This document shows, piece after piece, positions 44,885-56,688 of a stretch of DNA of 64,000 bases. The stretch is taken from NCBI GenBank assembly GCA_017163975.1, contig JAFFSR010000291.1, positions 1,617,001 to 1,681,000 on the forward strand, written 5' to 3'. This DNA is from Anastatus disparis (lineage: Eukaryota > Arthropoda > Insecta > Hymenoptera > Eupelmidae). Positions within the stretch are counted from its first letter, which is position 1. Each line of letters starts with the position of its first letter. The notes under the pieces were generated by a model. The model saw only the letters and a program-made list of their open reading frames with translations, did not search any database and had not been told where the DNA came from. Both the position numbers and the translations under genes were made by a program.

Positions 44885-47185
44885 GCATACACAATATCCT
44901 TCTGTGTCTCCGCCTCTCCGTCTCCACCTCTCAGTTTCTCCGTCACCGTCTCTCTGTTTCTCCGTCTCCATTTGTATGTCTCAGTCTTTCCGTCCCTCTG
45001 TCTCCGACTTTCCAACTCCGTCTCACCGTTTCTCCGTCACCGTCTCTTCGTCTCTCCGTCTCCGTTTTTCAGTCTTCTTCTCTCCGGCTCCGTCTCCGCC
45101 TCCCCGTCTCTCCATCTCCATGTCTCCGTCTTTCCCTTTTCGACTCTCTATCTTTGTTTGTAAATCTCTGTTCCTCCCTCTCCGTATGTCTGTCTCAGTC
45201 TCTCCATCTCTTCGTCTCCGCCTTTCGTCTCTTCATTTTCATCTTTTCGTCACCGGCTCCAGCTCTTCATCCCTGTCTCTTCATCTCCGTCTTTTCATCT
45301 CTCCGTCTCCGTCTGTGAGTCGTTTTTTCTCCCTCTACGTCTGTCTGTCTCCGTCTCGTCGTCTCCGTTTTTCTGTCTTCATTCCTCCGTCTCCATCTCT
45401 TTGTCTCCGTCTTTTCGTCTCCCTCCTGTCGTTTCCTTCCCCTCATCTCCGTCGTCTTAGTCTCTTAATCTCCATCTTTTCGTCTCTGTCTCTCTGACTT
45501 CGTCTCTCCTTCTCTCTTTTTCCGTCTTCATCTCCTTGTCTTCGTCTTCGTCTCTTCGTCTTCGTCTCTTCGTCTTCGTCTCTTCGTCTTCGTCTCTTCG
45601 TCTTCGTCTCTTCGTCTTCGTCTCTTCGTCTTCGTCTCTTCGTCTTCGTCTCTTCGTCTTCGTCTCTTCGTCTTCGTCTCTTCGTCTTCGTCTCTTCGTC
45701 TTCGTCTCTTCGTCTTCGTCTCTTCGTCTTCGTCTCTTCGTCTTCGTCTCTTCGTCTTCGTCTCTTCGTTCTCTTCTTCGTCTCTTCGTCTTCGTCTCTT
45801 CGTCTTCGTCTCTTCGTCTTCGTCTCTTCGTCTTCGTCTCTTCGTTTCTTCGTCTCTTCGTCTTCGTCTCTTCGTCTTCGTCTCTTCGTCTTCGTCTCTT
45901 CGTCTTCGTCTCTTCGTCTTCGTCTCTTCGTCTTCGTCTCTTCGTCTTCGTCTCTTCGTCTTCGTCTCTTCGTCTTCGTCTCTTCGTCTTCGTCTCTTCG
46001 TCTTCGTCTCTTCGTCTTCTTCTCTTCGTCTTCGTCTCTTCGTCTTCGTCTCTTCGTCTTCGTCTCTTCGTCTTCGTCTCTTCGTCTTCGTCTCTTCGTC
46101 TTCGTCTCTTCGTCTTCGTCTCTTCGTCTTCGTCTCTTCGTCTTCGTCTCTTCGTCTTCGTCTCTTCGTCTTCGTCTCTTCGTCTTCGTCTCTTCGTCTT
46201 CGTCTCTTCGTCTTCGTCTCTTCGTCTTCGTCTCTTCGTCTTCGTCTCTTCTTCGTCTTCGTCTCTTCGTCTTCGTCTCTTCGTCTTCGTCTTCGTCTCT
46301 TCGTCTTCGTCTCTTCGTCTTCGTCTCTTCGTCTTCGTCTCTTCGTCTTCGTCTCTTCGTCTTCGTCTCTTCGTCTTCGTCTCTTCGTCTTCGTCTCTTC
46401 GTCTTCGTCTCTTCGTCTTCGTCTCTTCGTCTTCGTCTCTTCGTCTTCGTCTCTTCGTCTTCGTCTCTTCGTCTTCGTCTCTTTCGTCTTCGTCTCTTCG
46501 TCTTCGTCTCTTCGTCTTCGTCTCTTTTTCGTCTTCGTCTCTTCGTCTTCGTCTCTTCGTCTTCGTCTCTTCGTCTTCGTCTCTTCGTCTTCGTCTCTTC
46601 GTCTTCGTCTCTTCGTCTTCGTCTCTTCGTCTTCGTCTCTTCGTCTTCGTCCTCTTCGTCTTCGTCTCTTCGTCTTCGTCTCTTCGTCTTCGTCTCTTCG
46701 TCTTCGTCTCTTCGTCTTCGTCTCTTCGTCTTCGTCTCTTCGTCTTCGTCTCTTCGTCTTCGTCTCTTCGTCTTCGTCTCTTCGTCTTCGTCTCTTCGTC
46801 TTCGTCTCTTCGTCTTCGTCACTTCGTCTTCGTCTCTTCGTCTTCGTCTCTTCGTCTTCGTCTCTTCGTCTTCGTCTTCGTCTCTTCGTCTTCGTCTCTT
46901 CGTCTTCGTCTCTTCGTCTTCGTCTTCGTCTCTTCGTCTTCGTCTCTTCGTCTTCGTCTCTTCGTCTTCGTCTCTTCGTCTTCGTCTCTTCGTCTTCGTC
47001 TCTTCGTCTTCGTCTCTTCGTCTTCGTCTCTTCGTCTCTTCGTCTTCGTCTCTTCTTCTTCGTCTCTTCGTCTCTCCGCCTGTCTTTCTCAGTCTCACCG
47101 TCTCTATCTTTTTATCTCTGTCTTTTCGTCTCCGTTTGTCCATCTCAGTCACTCCGCCCCCATCTTCTCGTCTCCGTCTCAGTAA
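44885..47185. repeat. Large TCTCCGTC / CGTCTCTTCGTCTT minisatellite array
   Basis: The outer part (44885-45535) is degenerate tctccgtctc. The core (about 45540-47075) is nearly homogeneous CGTCTCTTCGTCTT, roughly 110 units of 14 bp with occasional 7-bp or 6-bp register slips. The last ~100 bp are degenerate again. An ACATAC microsatellite precedes it. No frame on either strand contains a stop for long distances, which makes frames of 500-600 codons (SSSSSLRLRLFVFV on plus, RRRRRDEDEETK on minus). These are rejected as genes. Confidence 0.95.
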
Positions 47186-48747
47186 GTAGACAAGCATCGT
47201 GTTTTTGTTGCTCTTCATAAATTTGTCTTGGTATATTGCATTTCCTGCCCACGGGGGTTTTGTTGCAGGTTTTCTGCAAGCGAAAACTGCAGAGCTTCGA
47301 CTGGTATATTAATCAACAGTTTTTACAGCTCTGCATTATTAAATCCATCCATTTTTCTTTGTACTGGTGCTAATTTTGAGGTTAAGTTAAGGCGTGGTTT
47401 TTGAGGTTATGGTCGCTGTCTGTTCTTTTTTTCCCTTGGTGACTACTTTGGTAAACACTACTAAGCTGCAACGGATTGTCCTACATCGATATAGCAGATC
47501 TGTACATCACCAACTAAACTATTGATCCAGTGTTTTAATCTTGTGCCACCAGTTGTCTATTTCTTAGCAGTACACTGAAAGGCGCGCCCTACCTTACCAG
47601 CAGTTACTACCAGTGACAACACTTCTTTATCTTGTGCTCGCACTACAGCGGATTGCTCTATAACTACAACCTATTGGATGTGTGCTTGGTTCGTGCGAAT
47701 ATAAAAAGAGCTTGAAGTTGGAGGTTTAGCCGTTTTGATGATAGTCTACTTGGTTGAGGAGGGACTGAGGAACGATCAATATTATTACCTAAATACTGTA
47801 AAATTGCTTAGGTTACCAACCCTGGTGAAAAAAATCAGGTGAGAAGTCACCTGATTTATCAGGTGATTTATCATGCCAAAATATCATGTATCGATTTTGT
47901 TGGTTTTTACACGTTTTAAACCATGCTTAGTCAATTTAGAACAATTTTTGAAAAATTTTTGAAATTTTTGAACTTAGAAATTTTTTTGTGATTTAGTCAA
48001 AATTTTTTCTAAGACCAAATTATCTAAAAAATTTTCTAAGTTCAAATTTTTCCAAAATTTTCAAAAATTGTTCTAAATTGACTAAGCATGGTTTAAAATG
48101 AGTAAAGATCAACAAAATCGTTACATGATGTTTTGGCATGATAAATCACCTGATAAATCAGGTGATTTATCACCTGATTTTCTTTAATAGGGCAATACAG
48201 GGTGCTAAAGTACCGCTAAGTAGTACGTATCAACGTCAGTGGAAACATACACATCGATCTTGTCAGCCGAGAATAGCACCATACACGTTCTCTCCTATGG
48301 CGTTTGGGTTGGATTATTGCTGCTTGAGTTGCTGAGTGCGTTAACGTTTCCATGCAGTGCGCATTAATATTTTGATGCGTGCTCACGGCGGAACGTATTT
48401 TTCCTACATATAGTCACGCATATTATGTATTTTATACGCATTTTGATTCTTCTCAATTGCATTTCTTGAGGTTTGCATTGCTATCGGTGACAAGTCTGCG
48501 ACTGTGCTGCCACTTTTCGAGTTTGCTGGAGGTGTGGAAATTTTGAGGCAATGAAGCGGTCGTCAACGGTGCCTTTCTTTACAGTGGCATACTGTGAGAG
48601 TATACAGTTTTTTCGGCTGATAAGACGGGATCCGTTATTATCTACTGAAACAAATTGCACAACCATTTTCTGTTTTGTCAGCGATGCAGCAAGATTTAAC
48701 CTTAGTTTCATAATCTGGTGAGTCATTATGCATACTCTTTCTAGTTC
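47186..48747. other. 5' untranslated region of the family-1 LINE
   Basis: About 1.5 kb without supported frames, interrupted by the MITE at 47820-48192. The block gcagtgcgcattaatatt (48353-48371) and the following cacgg.gg.acgtattt also occur in the second LINE (about 54999-55040), so the 5' leaders are related. Confidence 0.6.
47820..48192. mobile_element. 373-bp palindromic MITE with CAA target duplication
   Basis: Starts CCCTGGTGAAAA, ends AATAGGG, and is flanked by CAA on both sides (47817-47819, 48193-48195). The arms hold ATCAGGTGATTTATCATGCC-type repeats and pair across a centre near 48000. CCCTG ends and a 3-bp duplication are shared with the EnSpm-like element at 9145, so an EnSpm-type transposase is a plausible mobiliser. 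Confidence 0.85.
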
Positions 48748-49814
48748 TTGTGGTTTGTTCTAATGGGTGGTCGTGTGTGCCCTATCTGTAACGTTTTGAT
48801 TGACAGAACTAACCCTACGCTTCTTTGTCGCACGCGTAACATCATTTTCCATAGTGAATGCTGTCCAGTCGAATGGTTTCTGTCTTCTTCCTCAATAGTC
48901 TGTAGTGATTGCACTCTTCAGGCAGTTCATAGAGAAGCACATGGCTCGCACAGGGCCAATTTTGCTGCAACTGCTGATTCTGTAGTGTTGGCTCCGCCTA
49001 AGACGCCTTCGCCGCCTTCCTTATCTAATCAACCGCACGCTATGCGTCTGGCCTCTCCTCTCTCTCCTTCTCACGAGCCGTCGTCGAGGCGGCTAACCAG
49101 GAAGCTAACCAGGTTGAGCTCAAGGCCAATCATAAGAAGCTTCAGTCTAACTTCGACAACTTAAGGAGTGAATTGTCTTTCATAAGAGATGAACAAGGAA
49201 CCATCAAGCAACTTGTTGATCAGCACGAGACTGACATTGCTGCAATTCGATCCGACCTGGTGAGGCATAACAGAGCTGACTACTCTGACGACTGTGAGAT
49301 ATTGATTTTTGGTACTCCTTTTTCGGTCACTTGCTCGGATCGTGAGGTGACTAAGGTCCCCTGTGAAGCCATTGGCGTGGATTATCAGCCAGCCCTCTTT
49401 GTAGGCGTTCGCGAGTGGCTTCCGCTAAGACCTCCATCTGTGGATGCTTCTATGAAAGTGGATGGTGAATCTTCTGCCCAGGATATCCCTTCCAACTCAC
49501 GCTCGTTCGTATTTAAATGTATATCGGTTAATCTTCGGGATGCAATTATGATTGCAGCAAGTAAGCTTCGTCACAAGACTGCACAGCAACTGTTCGGCTG
49601 TGGCAGTGATAAAAGGGTGCTTTTGAGAGCCCTATGGCCGAAGGACATTTATGACCTCCTCAGAAAGGCCCATACGGTGTCTAGGGACAAGGGGATTCCG
49701 AAGCCGTTCGTTAGGAACTTGACAGTTTTCCTCAAAAAGTCAGTTAAATCTGCATTGATTTCGATCATGAGGGAGGCTGATTTAGATTCTTTTAGGTCCC
49801 TGAAAAAATCATGA
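48748..49814 (+). pseudogene. LINE ORF1 with PHD finger and coiled coil (family 1)
   Basis: The first frame (48748-49164) has a PHD-like C4HC3 finger: CPICNV, then a Cys, a His followed by Cys (FHSECC) and CSDC, within about 55 residues. A Ser/Pro-rich linker follows. A frameshift near 49085 joins the second frame, which begins with a heptad-rich coiled coil (ANQVELKANHKKLQSNFDNL). The conserved ORF1 body (DDCEILIFGTPFSV ... FVFKCISVNLRDAI ... LLRALWPKDIYDLL) runs to the stop at 49812-49814. PHD fingers in ORF1 are known in some CR1-type LINEs. The protein would package LINE RNA, and the PHD could steer it to chromatin. That role is inferred. Confidence 0.75.
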
Positions 49815-49916
49815 CTCAACATTGGGTCACATCTTCATTTAACATCAGTTTATCAGTTCGATCACCCTTCTTCTTCTCTGGTTGATCACGAGGCTCGTAT
49901 CTCTGGCAGCATATCG

Positions 49917-52862
49917 GTGGCTCATATTAATGTCAATAGGCTGAAGACTCACTTTTCTCTTGTTGAGGCTCGTTGCTTACAGAAAAACTACGATATTCTT
50001 GCCATCTCTGAGTCTTTTTTGACTTATCTCGACAGCGATGATGTTCTTGGTATTCAGGGCTACAATCTCTTCAGATTGGACAGGGTTGGTAAGGAGGGTG
50101 GCGGAGTCGCTGCCTATGTACGAGAGGAATTCCGGGTCAGAATAATTTACCATTCCGATTCTAACTTTGACAACTCGCCCGAATCTCTCCTGTTAGATGT
50201 TACGATTGGTTCGAAAGTTCTTCTTTTCGGTGTAGTTTACGCACGTCCTAAGGCGACCTATCCTACTGATCTATTCGCCATTCTTAGTGAAATTTCTAAT
50301 CGTTATAAGAATATCATCCTTACTGGTGACTTCAACATCAACCTGGCCACTGACTATCATGCGTCCAGATTTCTTCGGTCAAACGTTGAGTGACTCTCTC
50401 TTTTCATTGTCCCTTTTGAGCCAACTCACCATGTTCTTTCTGACCAATTTGTTTCGCACACTCTACTTGATCTTTTCATTGTTGGCTCTGCGGATTCAGT
50501 GGCTTATTATACCAAAACTAACTCGTCCTTCATTGCCAGGCATGATCTGATTGAGTTGTGCTTTAGGTTTCAGCGGCTCACCTCCGTTCCTAAACGTTTT
50601 TGGTCTCGTAAGCTAGATACCTTAGATGTAGTAAGTTTGAATTCTAGTCTTAGGTCTTCTCTAGTTGATAAGGTTCAAGGGTCCCTCGATGACCTGACTG
50701 TCGCTGTTGACGGCATGATTTTGGCTCCTTTCGTTGATTTGACTTATATACAGCCCTTAGAGACTCTCTGCAACAATGTCATCCTTGACAAGTTGGTAGC
50801 CAGCTGTACCGAAGTCTTGGTCGACACTTTCGATGCTCACACTCCTCTGAAACTAACTACAATACGGCCTCGTAGCAAACCTTAAGTTTCTAACGATCTG
50901 CGTCTACTTATGCGTCAACGTGATCGTGCGTATAGATGGGCGGCCAGATCTAGTAAATCAGCGGACATTGAAAAGTACAGAACTTTGAGGAACTCTATCT
51001 CAAATAAGCTCGATAGAGCTAAGTTTCTGTACATATCTGATCGCATTGAACGGGCAAATGATTCGAGAGCAAAATGGTCGACTCTTCACAAATTGGGTCT
51101 TGCTAACAAGGCACTTCCTGCTCCTCTTCGATACTTCTCAGCATCGGCTCTTTTATCTCATTACTCTGGCATGCTGTGGTCCACCTTTATCTTCATTGAA
51201 TGTTAAAGATATTCTTAGTATTCCTTTGTCTGACTCGTTACCGGTCTTTGAGTTTCGGGAAGTGGGCACCGAGACGGTCAGCAGTCTCATTGCTGCGGCA
51301 GAATCTAGGTCTTCTGGTCCGGATGGTATCACGGTGCCAATGTTAAAGTTGACCGCTCAATCCTTTGTTGAACCATTGGCTCAGTTAGTTAATGCCTCTT
51401 TAAGACTCTCAGCCTTTCCATCCAGTTGGTAGAAGGCCTACCTACTCCCATTGGCTAAGCTAAAGTCCATGGACGATCCGGGCCAAACTAGGCCAATCGC
51501 TAGGTTATGTGAGCTATCGAAGGTCCTAGAGAGGGTGGTTAATCGTCAGCTTCTCAATTACATCAATGCAAGTAACTTGCTTAATGAGCATCAGACGGGC
51601 CTCCGAGCGGGCCACAGCACTCAGACAGCACTTCTCAATATCTTAAAGGACGCTCGCACGGCCATTGACAGAAGAATGGTAACAGCCCTTATCTTGTTTA
51701 ATTTTTCAAAAGCCTTCGATACGGTTCCTCATACGCTAATTCTTCGCAAATTACGCCGTCTCAATTGCTCAGATAAGGTAATACTCTGGTTTGCTTCCTA
51801 CCTTCAGGGCCGTACACAGGCAATTGAGAATCCAGCAAATGGCATGGCAGGTGAATGGGCGTTCTTAAACACTGGTGTACCACAGGGTAGCGTGTTGGGC
51901 CCTTTGCTATTTTCTATCTTCATTGATGACCTCTCTAGTGTCCTACGTTTTTGCGGACACATGTTGTTTGCTGATGATTTGAAAATTCATCGCTCCTTCT
52001 TTCCCAATGATTTCTCTGACGAGTTAATAAATATCAATGCTGACATCTCCGCTTTGACTCTCTGGGCAACTGCCAATGGCCTTACCATCAATGCAGCTGA
52101 AACTCAGGCTATTATCATTGGTAGTGAGCAATATATCTCTCGTCTCTCTCACCAAGATTCCTCCTCTTCTCTGATACTTAATTGCATGTGCATACCATTT
52201 GCCACTGAGGTGAAGAGCCTTGGTGTCTGGATAAACCAGACCTAAAATTGGGAGAAACAAGTTTTGTCTATTGTTCGTAGGGTCCATGGTTCACTTCATT
52301 CGCTGAGATTCTACAAACGCTCTTTCTCTTGAGGCCTTAGGCAGAGGCTGGTTGAATCACTCATCTTCCTGATCTTTGACTATGCCTGTGTTGTCTATGA
52401 CGACCTCTTCCAGTATCAGAACCTGAAACTTCATAGGGCCCTTAATGCATGTGTCAGGTTCGTTTTCGGTAACATCAAGGCCCAGGAAAGAATGTCGCCA
52501 TACAGGCTTGAGCTTGGTTGGCTGTCGGTCGAGAGAAGAAGAAGCTATTTTCTTCAATCCTTGGCTTTCTCAATAATCTCCTCAGGGTGTCCGTCCTACT
52601 CGGCTCGACGCTTTTCGAGAGTCAACCATGATTTGGTTGTTAGGTCATCATCTCGTAGGCCCCCCAGAGTACTGATCCGTCCCACTACTCGCACTAGTGC
52701 CCTTTAACAATCTTTCATTAATCGGGCTACTAATCTACTTAATGAGGCTAATGTAGGCAGTGGAGCACCCTTGGTTTTCGATATGGGCTTAATCCCTTGA
52801 TTTAAGAAGCACACCTTCGACCACCTAATGAACGCCGATCTTGGGAGCTGGGAGGTATCACG
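49917..52862 (+). pseudogene. LINE ORF2, endonuclease plus reverse transcriptase (family 1)
   Basis: Endonuclease motifs: HINVNRLKTHFSLVE, AISESFLTYL, RLDRVGKEGGGVAAYV and TGDFNINLA. A linker with MRQRDRAYRWAAR follows. The RT has ARLCELSKVLERVV, NFSKAFDTVP (motif A), GVPQGSVLGPLLFS (motif B) and MLFADDLKIH (motif C, FADD). The C-terminal LELGWLSVERRRSYFLQSL region follows. Compared with the second LINE, one frameshift is needed (near 51165). In-frame stops occur at 50391 (TGA), 50883 (TAA), 51430 (TAG), 52243 (TAA), 52331 (TGA), 52705 (TAA) and 52797 (TGA). No RNase H or CCHC knuckle is seen. Clade: CR1/jockey type, not R1. Confidence 0.85.
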
Positions 52863-53052
52863 GTGACCCCCATCATAGTTTTACTTGATTATGTTTTTTT
52901 CTTTTTTTTTCTTTTATACTACACATCAATTATACTTGTTAATTTTGCTTTTGTTAATTACATTTTTATTTTTATTTATAGTTATTAATACATATGTATA
53001 TGCTACATTGAGCCATATGGGGTTTAACCCCATAGCTAACTGAATATTTGTC

Positions 53053-53245
53053 TATGTCTATGTCTCCGTCAGCGTCTCTCTGTCTGTCTGTCTCCGCTCT
53101 TTGTTCCCGTCTTTTTAACTACATCTCTCCATCTCTTCGTTTCTGTCTCTCCACCATTTTATTTCTGTCTTCGTCTCTGTCCCTTTGTCTCCGTCTCTCC
53201 GTTCCCCTTTTCCCGTCTCCGTCTCTTTGTCTTTGATCTTCTGTC
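53053..53245. repeat. Short degenerate CGTCTC array downstream of family-1 LINE
   Basis: tatgtctatgtctccgtcagcgtctctctgtctg-type units directly after the LINE 3' end. It passes into the Helitron remnant. Confidence 0.9.
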
Positions 53246-54066
53246 TGAAAATAGTAACCGTGAATTCTGAATTACGCAGCGTTTACAATAGCAGCCGCGT
53301 TTTTTTTACCAAAGAGTGCTCGAAATAGCGTCCACGAATTTTAAATTACAGAGCGCTCACAATAGTTGTTGCGTTTTTCATCTTTAGCTCTTAAAATAGC
53401 AGCCACGTTTTTTAAACTAGATAGCGCGCTGACAAGCACTCACCTATTCCCAATTACACAGCGCTTACAGTAGTTTTAGCGTTGTTCCTCATCACATCAC
53501 TTACAATAGCAGCCATGTTTTTTTCAACCACACAGTATTTAAAAAATCAATCACGTTTTTTCAATGGCATAGAACTAAAAATGGCAGCCGTGATTTTTAA
53601 TCACACAGCGCTAAACCCTACTTCATAATTTTTAATTTTTTTATATTGAATATTATATTGAAGTTTTAATTATGTTTGATTTTATTTACTTATTCATTAT
53701 ATGTAATTTTTGTATTAAGGTTTGATAATATTTCTTTGAAAACGATGTTTTTAGTATAGACCATTTCATCTCTAACTTTTCTTGATTTTTTTGTTAATAA
53801 TATTTTCAATTCTTTCTTATTAGTTGTCCTTAAAAATGCCACCTATAACTGCCCATGACTGAAAATTGGTGTTGGTTAATACACTCCTACTTTTTAAAAT
53901 GATTGTCTTTGCGATTTATTAATAGTAATTGCATGAGCAAGTTTTACAGGAAATTGTTTTTTGGTCATCTGGAATGGCAGTTCATCATTTGCTGTAAGGT
54001 CATACTTGGGAAGAATATAGTGCTTCCTTTTTTACTTCCTCTTAATATTCGTTTAATATTGAAAAA
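53246..54066 (-). mobile_element. Helitron 3' end fragment (copy 1)
   Basis: Matches 61931-62860 through a tandem ~50-bp repeat (acacagcgcttacaatagcagccgcg-type units), an A/T-rich spacer and the C-terminal coding end of a PIF1-type helicase on the minus strand (KLAHAMTIN region near 53900-53960, broken). It is cut on the right at about 54066, where array sequence (cgtctccatttg) resumes. Confidence 0.7.
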
Positions 54067-54069
54067 TTG

Positions 54070-54690
54070 TTTTATTTTCGTCTCCATTTGTATGTCTCAG
54101 TCTTTCCGTCCCTCTGTCTCCGACTCTCCGACTCCGTCTCACGGTCACTCCGTCACCGTCTCTTCATCACCGTTTCCGTCTTAGTCTCTCCGCCTCCGTC
54201 TCCGTCTTTTCATCTCTATCTCTCCATCACCGTCTCCGTTTCCGTCTTTTCATCTCCATCTCTCCGTATCCGCCTTTTCATCTCCTTTTTTTGTTTCTAT
54301 CTCTCCGTCTCCGTCTTTCTGTTTTCGTCTTCCCGTCTCTGTCTAAAAGTCTCTATCTCTGTGTCTCCGTCTGTCTGTCTCAGTCTCTCCGCCTCCGTTC
54401 CTCCGTTTCCGTCTTCGTCTCTTCGTCACCGTCTTTTCGTCTCCGTCTTTTCGTCTCTGTCTCTCCGTCTGCATCTCTCTATCTGTCTATCTCCGTCTCT
54501 CCGTCTTCGTTTTTTAGTCTTCTTCTCTCCGTCTTCGTTTGTGAATCTCTGTTTCTCTCTCTCCGTCTGTCTGTCTCAGTCTCTCCGTCTCCATCCCTTC
54601 GTCTCTTCGTCTCCGTCTTTTCGTCTCTTCTTTTCTGTCTTTTCGTCAATGTATCTCGGTCTCCAGTTCTCCATCTGCAATCGTTAATCT
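54070..54690. repeat. Degenerate CGTCTC array upstream of second LINE
   Basis: About 620 bp of diverged tctccgtctccgtctttt units, similar to the outer part of the array at 44885-45535 (shared gtctccatttgtatgtctcagtctttccgtccctctgtc block). Open frames across it are repeat by-products. Confidence 0.9.
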
Positions 54691-55411
54691 TAATTATACA
54701 TTTTGAGGTTATATTTGCGGTGTTCATACAATCAGCTGTGCTCCAAATTTCATGGTCAAAAGCGAACGAAACGCCACTTTTTCATGCTGCATTTCTACCT
54801 ACTGATAATTACTTGATGCTCGATTTATTGTGTGCTGGCTGCTGCACTGAGAGAAAATTCTTGCCGATAGAACATTTAGTTTTCGTATCCAAACACTTGT
54901 GTCAATCATAAGGTTGCATCTCCATTCGCTGACACTTTACCTGGTGATAAATACACTGTGAGCAGATTATTATTATACTGAAGGCTCAACTGTTCCTGTG
55001 CAGTGCGCATTAATATTAATGTTCACTCACGGTGGTACGTATTTAACTATATTTATAAGTCGAACATTTTATGCAGTTTTTATATAAAATCTATATGTTA
55101 TTTTCATGTGACCGCACGTATTTAGGGTTGACTCTTCAGAGGAGCTATAAGCTGGAATTGTCGACAGCGGCACCATTTTTCGCATCAAGAAGTTCATAGT
55201 TTCCTACATCACCAACTCTAGCAGCGAAGTACTCGGCTTTACTTCAGAATCAATCCATCATTAGTTAAACTTCATTTCAACTACGAACTTATTTCTGATT
55301 CGTACTGCGCACTGTCAGCTGCCCTTGCTACTGTGATTTGTCTGGTGAGTGCTATTGGTTATGCCTTATCAGTGCTATTTGTTATGCGTTCGTCATTGAT
55401 GGGTCGAGTGT
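54691..55411. other. 5' untranslated region of the family-2 LINE
   Basis: Unassigned leader. It shares the gcagtgcgcattaatatt block with the first LINE. No frame supported. Confidence 0.5.
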
Positions 55412-56670
55412 GTGTGCTGTGGGTTATATTTGGACAGGTCATCATCCACTATACTTTGCTCACGGTGCAGTTCTATTTTTCACGTGGATTGCTGTTCTAA
55501 TCACTGGCTTGTCTCGTCTGCTCATATCATCTGTAATAACTGTATAGATATTTCTGTTCGTAAAGAAGCAGGCCTGCAGGGGTCTATTGTGCAGTCGATT
55601 AGTGACAGTACCGCCATTGCTGTTTCTTTGTGTGCTATTTCTCAGTCTGAGACGCAATCATCTTTTCCTTCGACCAGTCAGGTCTCGACCAAGCATGTGG
55701 CTTCTCCACTCTCTCCATCCACTAATTTACTGCTGAGGTGGCGTTGTGCTGAGGCGACAACATCGTTAATCTCACACGCTGTTTCTAAAACAGCTGGAAT
55801 TACTCTCTTTCTCCTGAGTCACCATCTGCTTGTCCTCACTTAAACGTTGCTCCTACTCCCAAAGATATGTCTCACTTAAGTGAAATTCCAGAGTCGTTGA
55901 AAAAGCAACAGTTAAAACTTAATGCCCAACAAACAGCTACACTTAAGAAACAGGCCAATGAACACCATGAGGAGATTAAAAACGAATTAACTTTGATCCA
56001 TGAGGAGCAGCATGATCTTCGTGCTCTGCTTAAGCAGCATGAGGCTGAAATCAATGCCATCAAGTTGGACCTGGCTCTTATTCATAATGCTACTTAAACA
56101 GATGAGTGTGAGATTCTTATTTCAGGCATTCCTTTGTCGGTTACTGTACCTGATCGTGATGTTCCGAACACTGTTTTCAGTGCAATTGGCTTCCAATTTA
56201 TTCAGGCATTTGTTGTCAGCACCCGTCAGTGGTCACCACCTGCTAGGCCTGATAATTCCGAAAATTCTTACGGTTCTGAAATGGATGTCGACCAGGCGCA
56301 GGCTTTAAATACTGTGAATAAATCTAAATCTTCTTCTTTTAATGTGCCGTCTCGTAAGTTTGTCTTCAAATGTATTTCTACTACCGTCAGAGATTCCGTT
56401 ATAGCTGCAGCTGCAAAATTGCGCTTTGAATCATGTTTTCAACTTTTTGGTGTGGGCGGTGAGACTGACAACGTATTTCTGAGAGCATTGTGGCCCAAGG
56501 AGACTTTTGAACTGCTCAAGTCTCCTTATACAATATCTCGTGAAAAAAACATCCCAAAACCATTCGTCAGATCTCTAACAGTTTATATGAAGAGTTCTGC
56601 GAAGGCCAAATCTCGTGCCATCTATACTGTAGCTGATCTTGCTTTTTTTAATAATCTTCAAAAAAACTGA
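55412..56670 (+). pseudogene. LINE ORF1 with PHD-like finger and coiled coil (family 2)
   Basis: The first frame (55412-55843) keeps the second half of a PHD-like finger (LCSRCSSIFHVDCC ... CNNC). The coiled coil follows in another frame from 55867 (EIPESLKKQQLKLNAQQTATL ... LLKQHEAEINAIKLDL). A TAA at 56095-56097 interrupts it without a frame change. The conserved body (TDECEILISGIPLSV ... KFVFKCISTTVRDSV ... FLRALWPKETFELL) continues to the stop at about 56668. The order of parts is the same as in the first LINE's ORF1. Confidence 0.75.
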
Positions 56671-56688
56671 CGGTGTTTAAAGTCTCAT

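Larger units (their letters stand above)
47186..53052 (+). mobile_element. LINE-1 copy of the array-associated LINE group (family 1)
   Basis: Begins right at the end of the array (taagtagacaagcatcg) and ends in a hairpin (ATGGGGTTTAACCCCAT, 53017-53033) plus gaatatttgtc, where array-type units resume. It has a long 5' region (47186-48747), ORF1 and ORF2. A 373-bp MITE is inserted in the 5' region. It is in the same orientation as the second LINE (54691-60001). Confidence 0.75.

Noticed and set aside
44885..47185. CRISPR-like look of regularly repeated units
   Set aside because: Units are contiguous with no unique spacers, and the surroundings are eukaryotic transposons.
45443..47218. Frames of about 550-590 codons across the CGTCTC array (Arg/Glu/Asp repeats on minus, Ser/Leu/Phe repeats on plus)
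   Set aside because: The 14-bp repeat has no stop in many frames, so long frames arise on both strands at once. There is no domain, and the borders coincide with the array.
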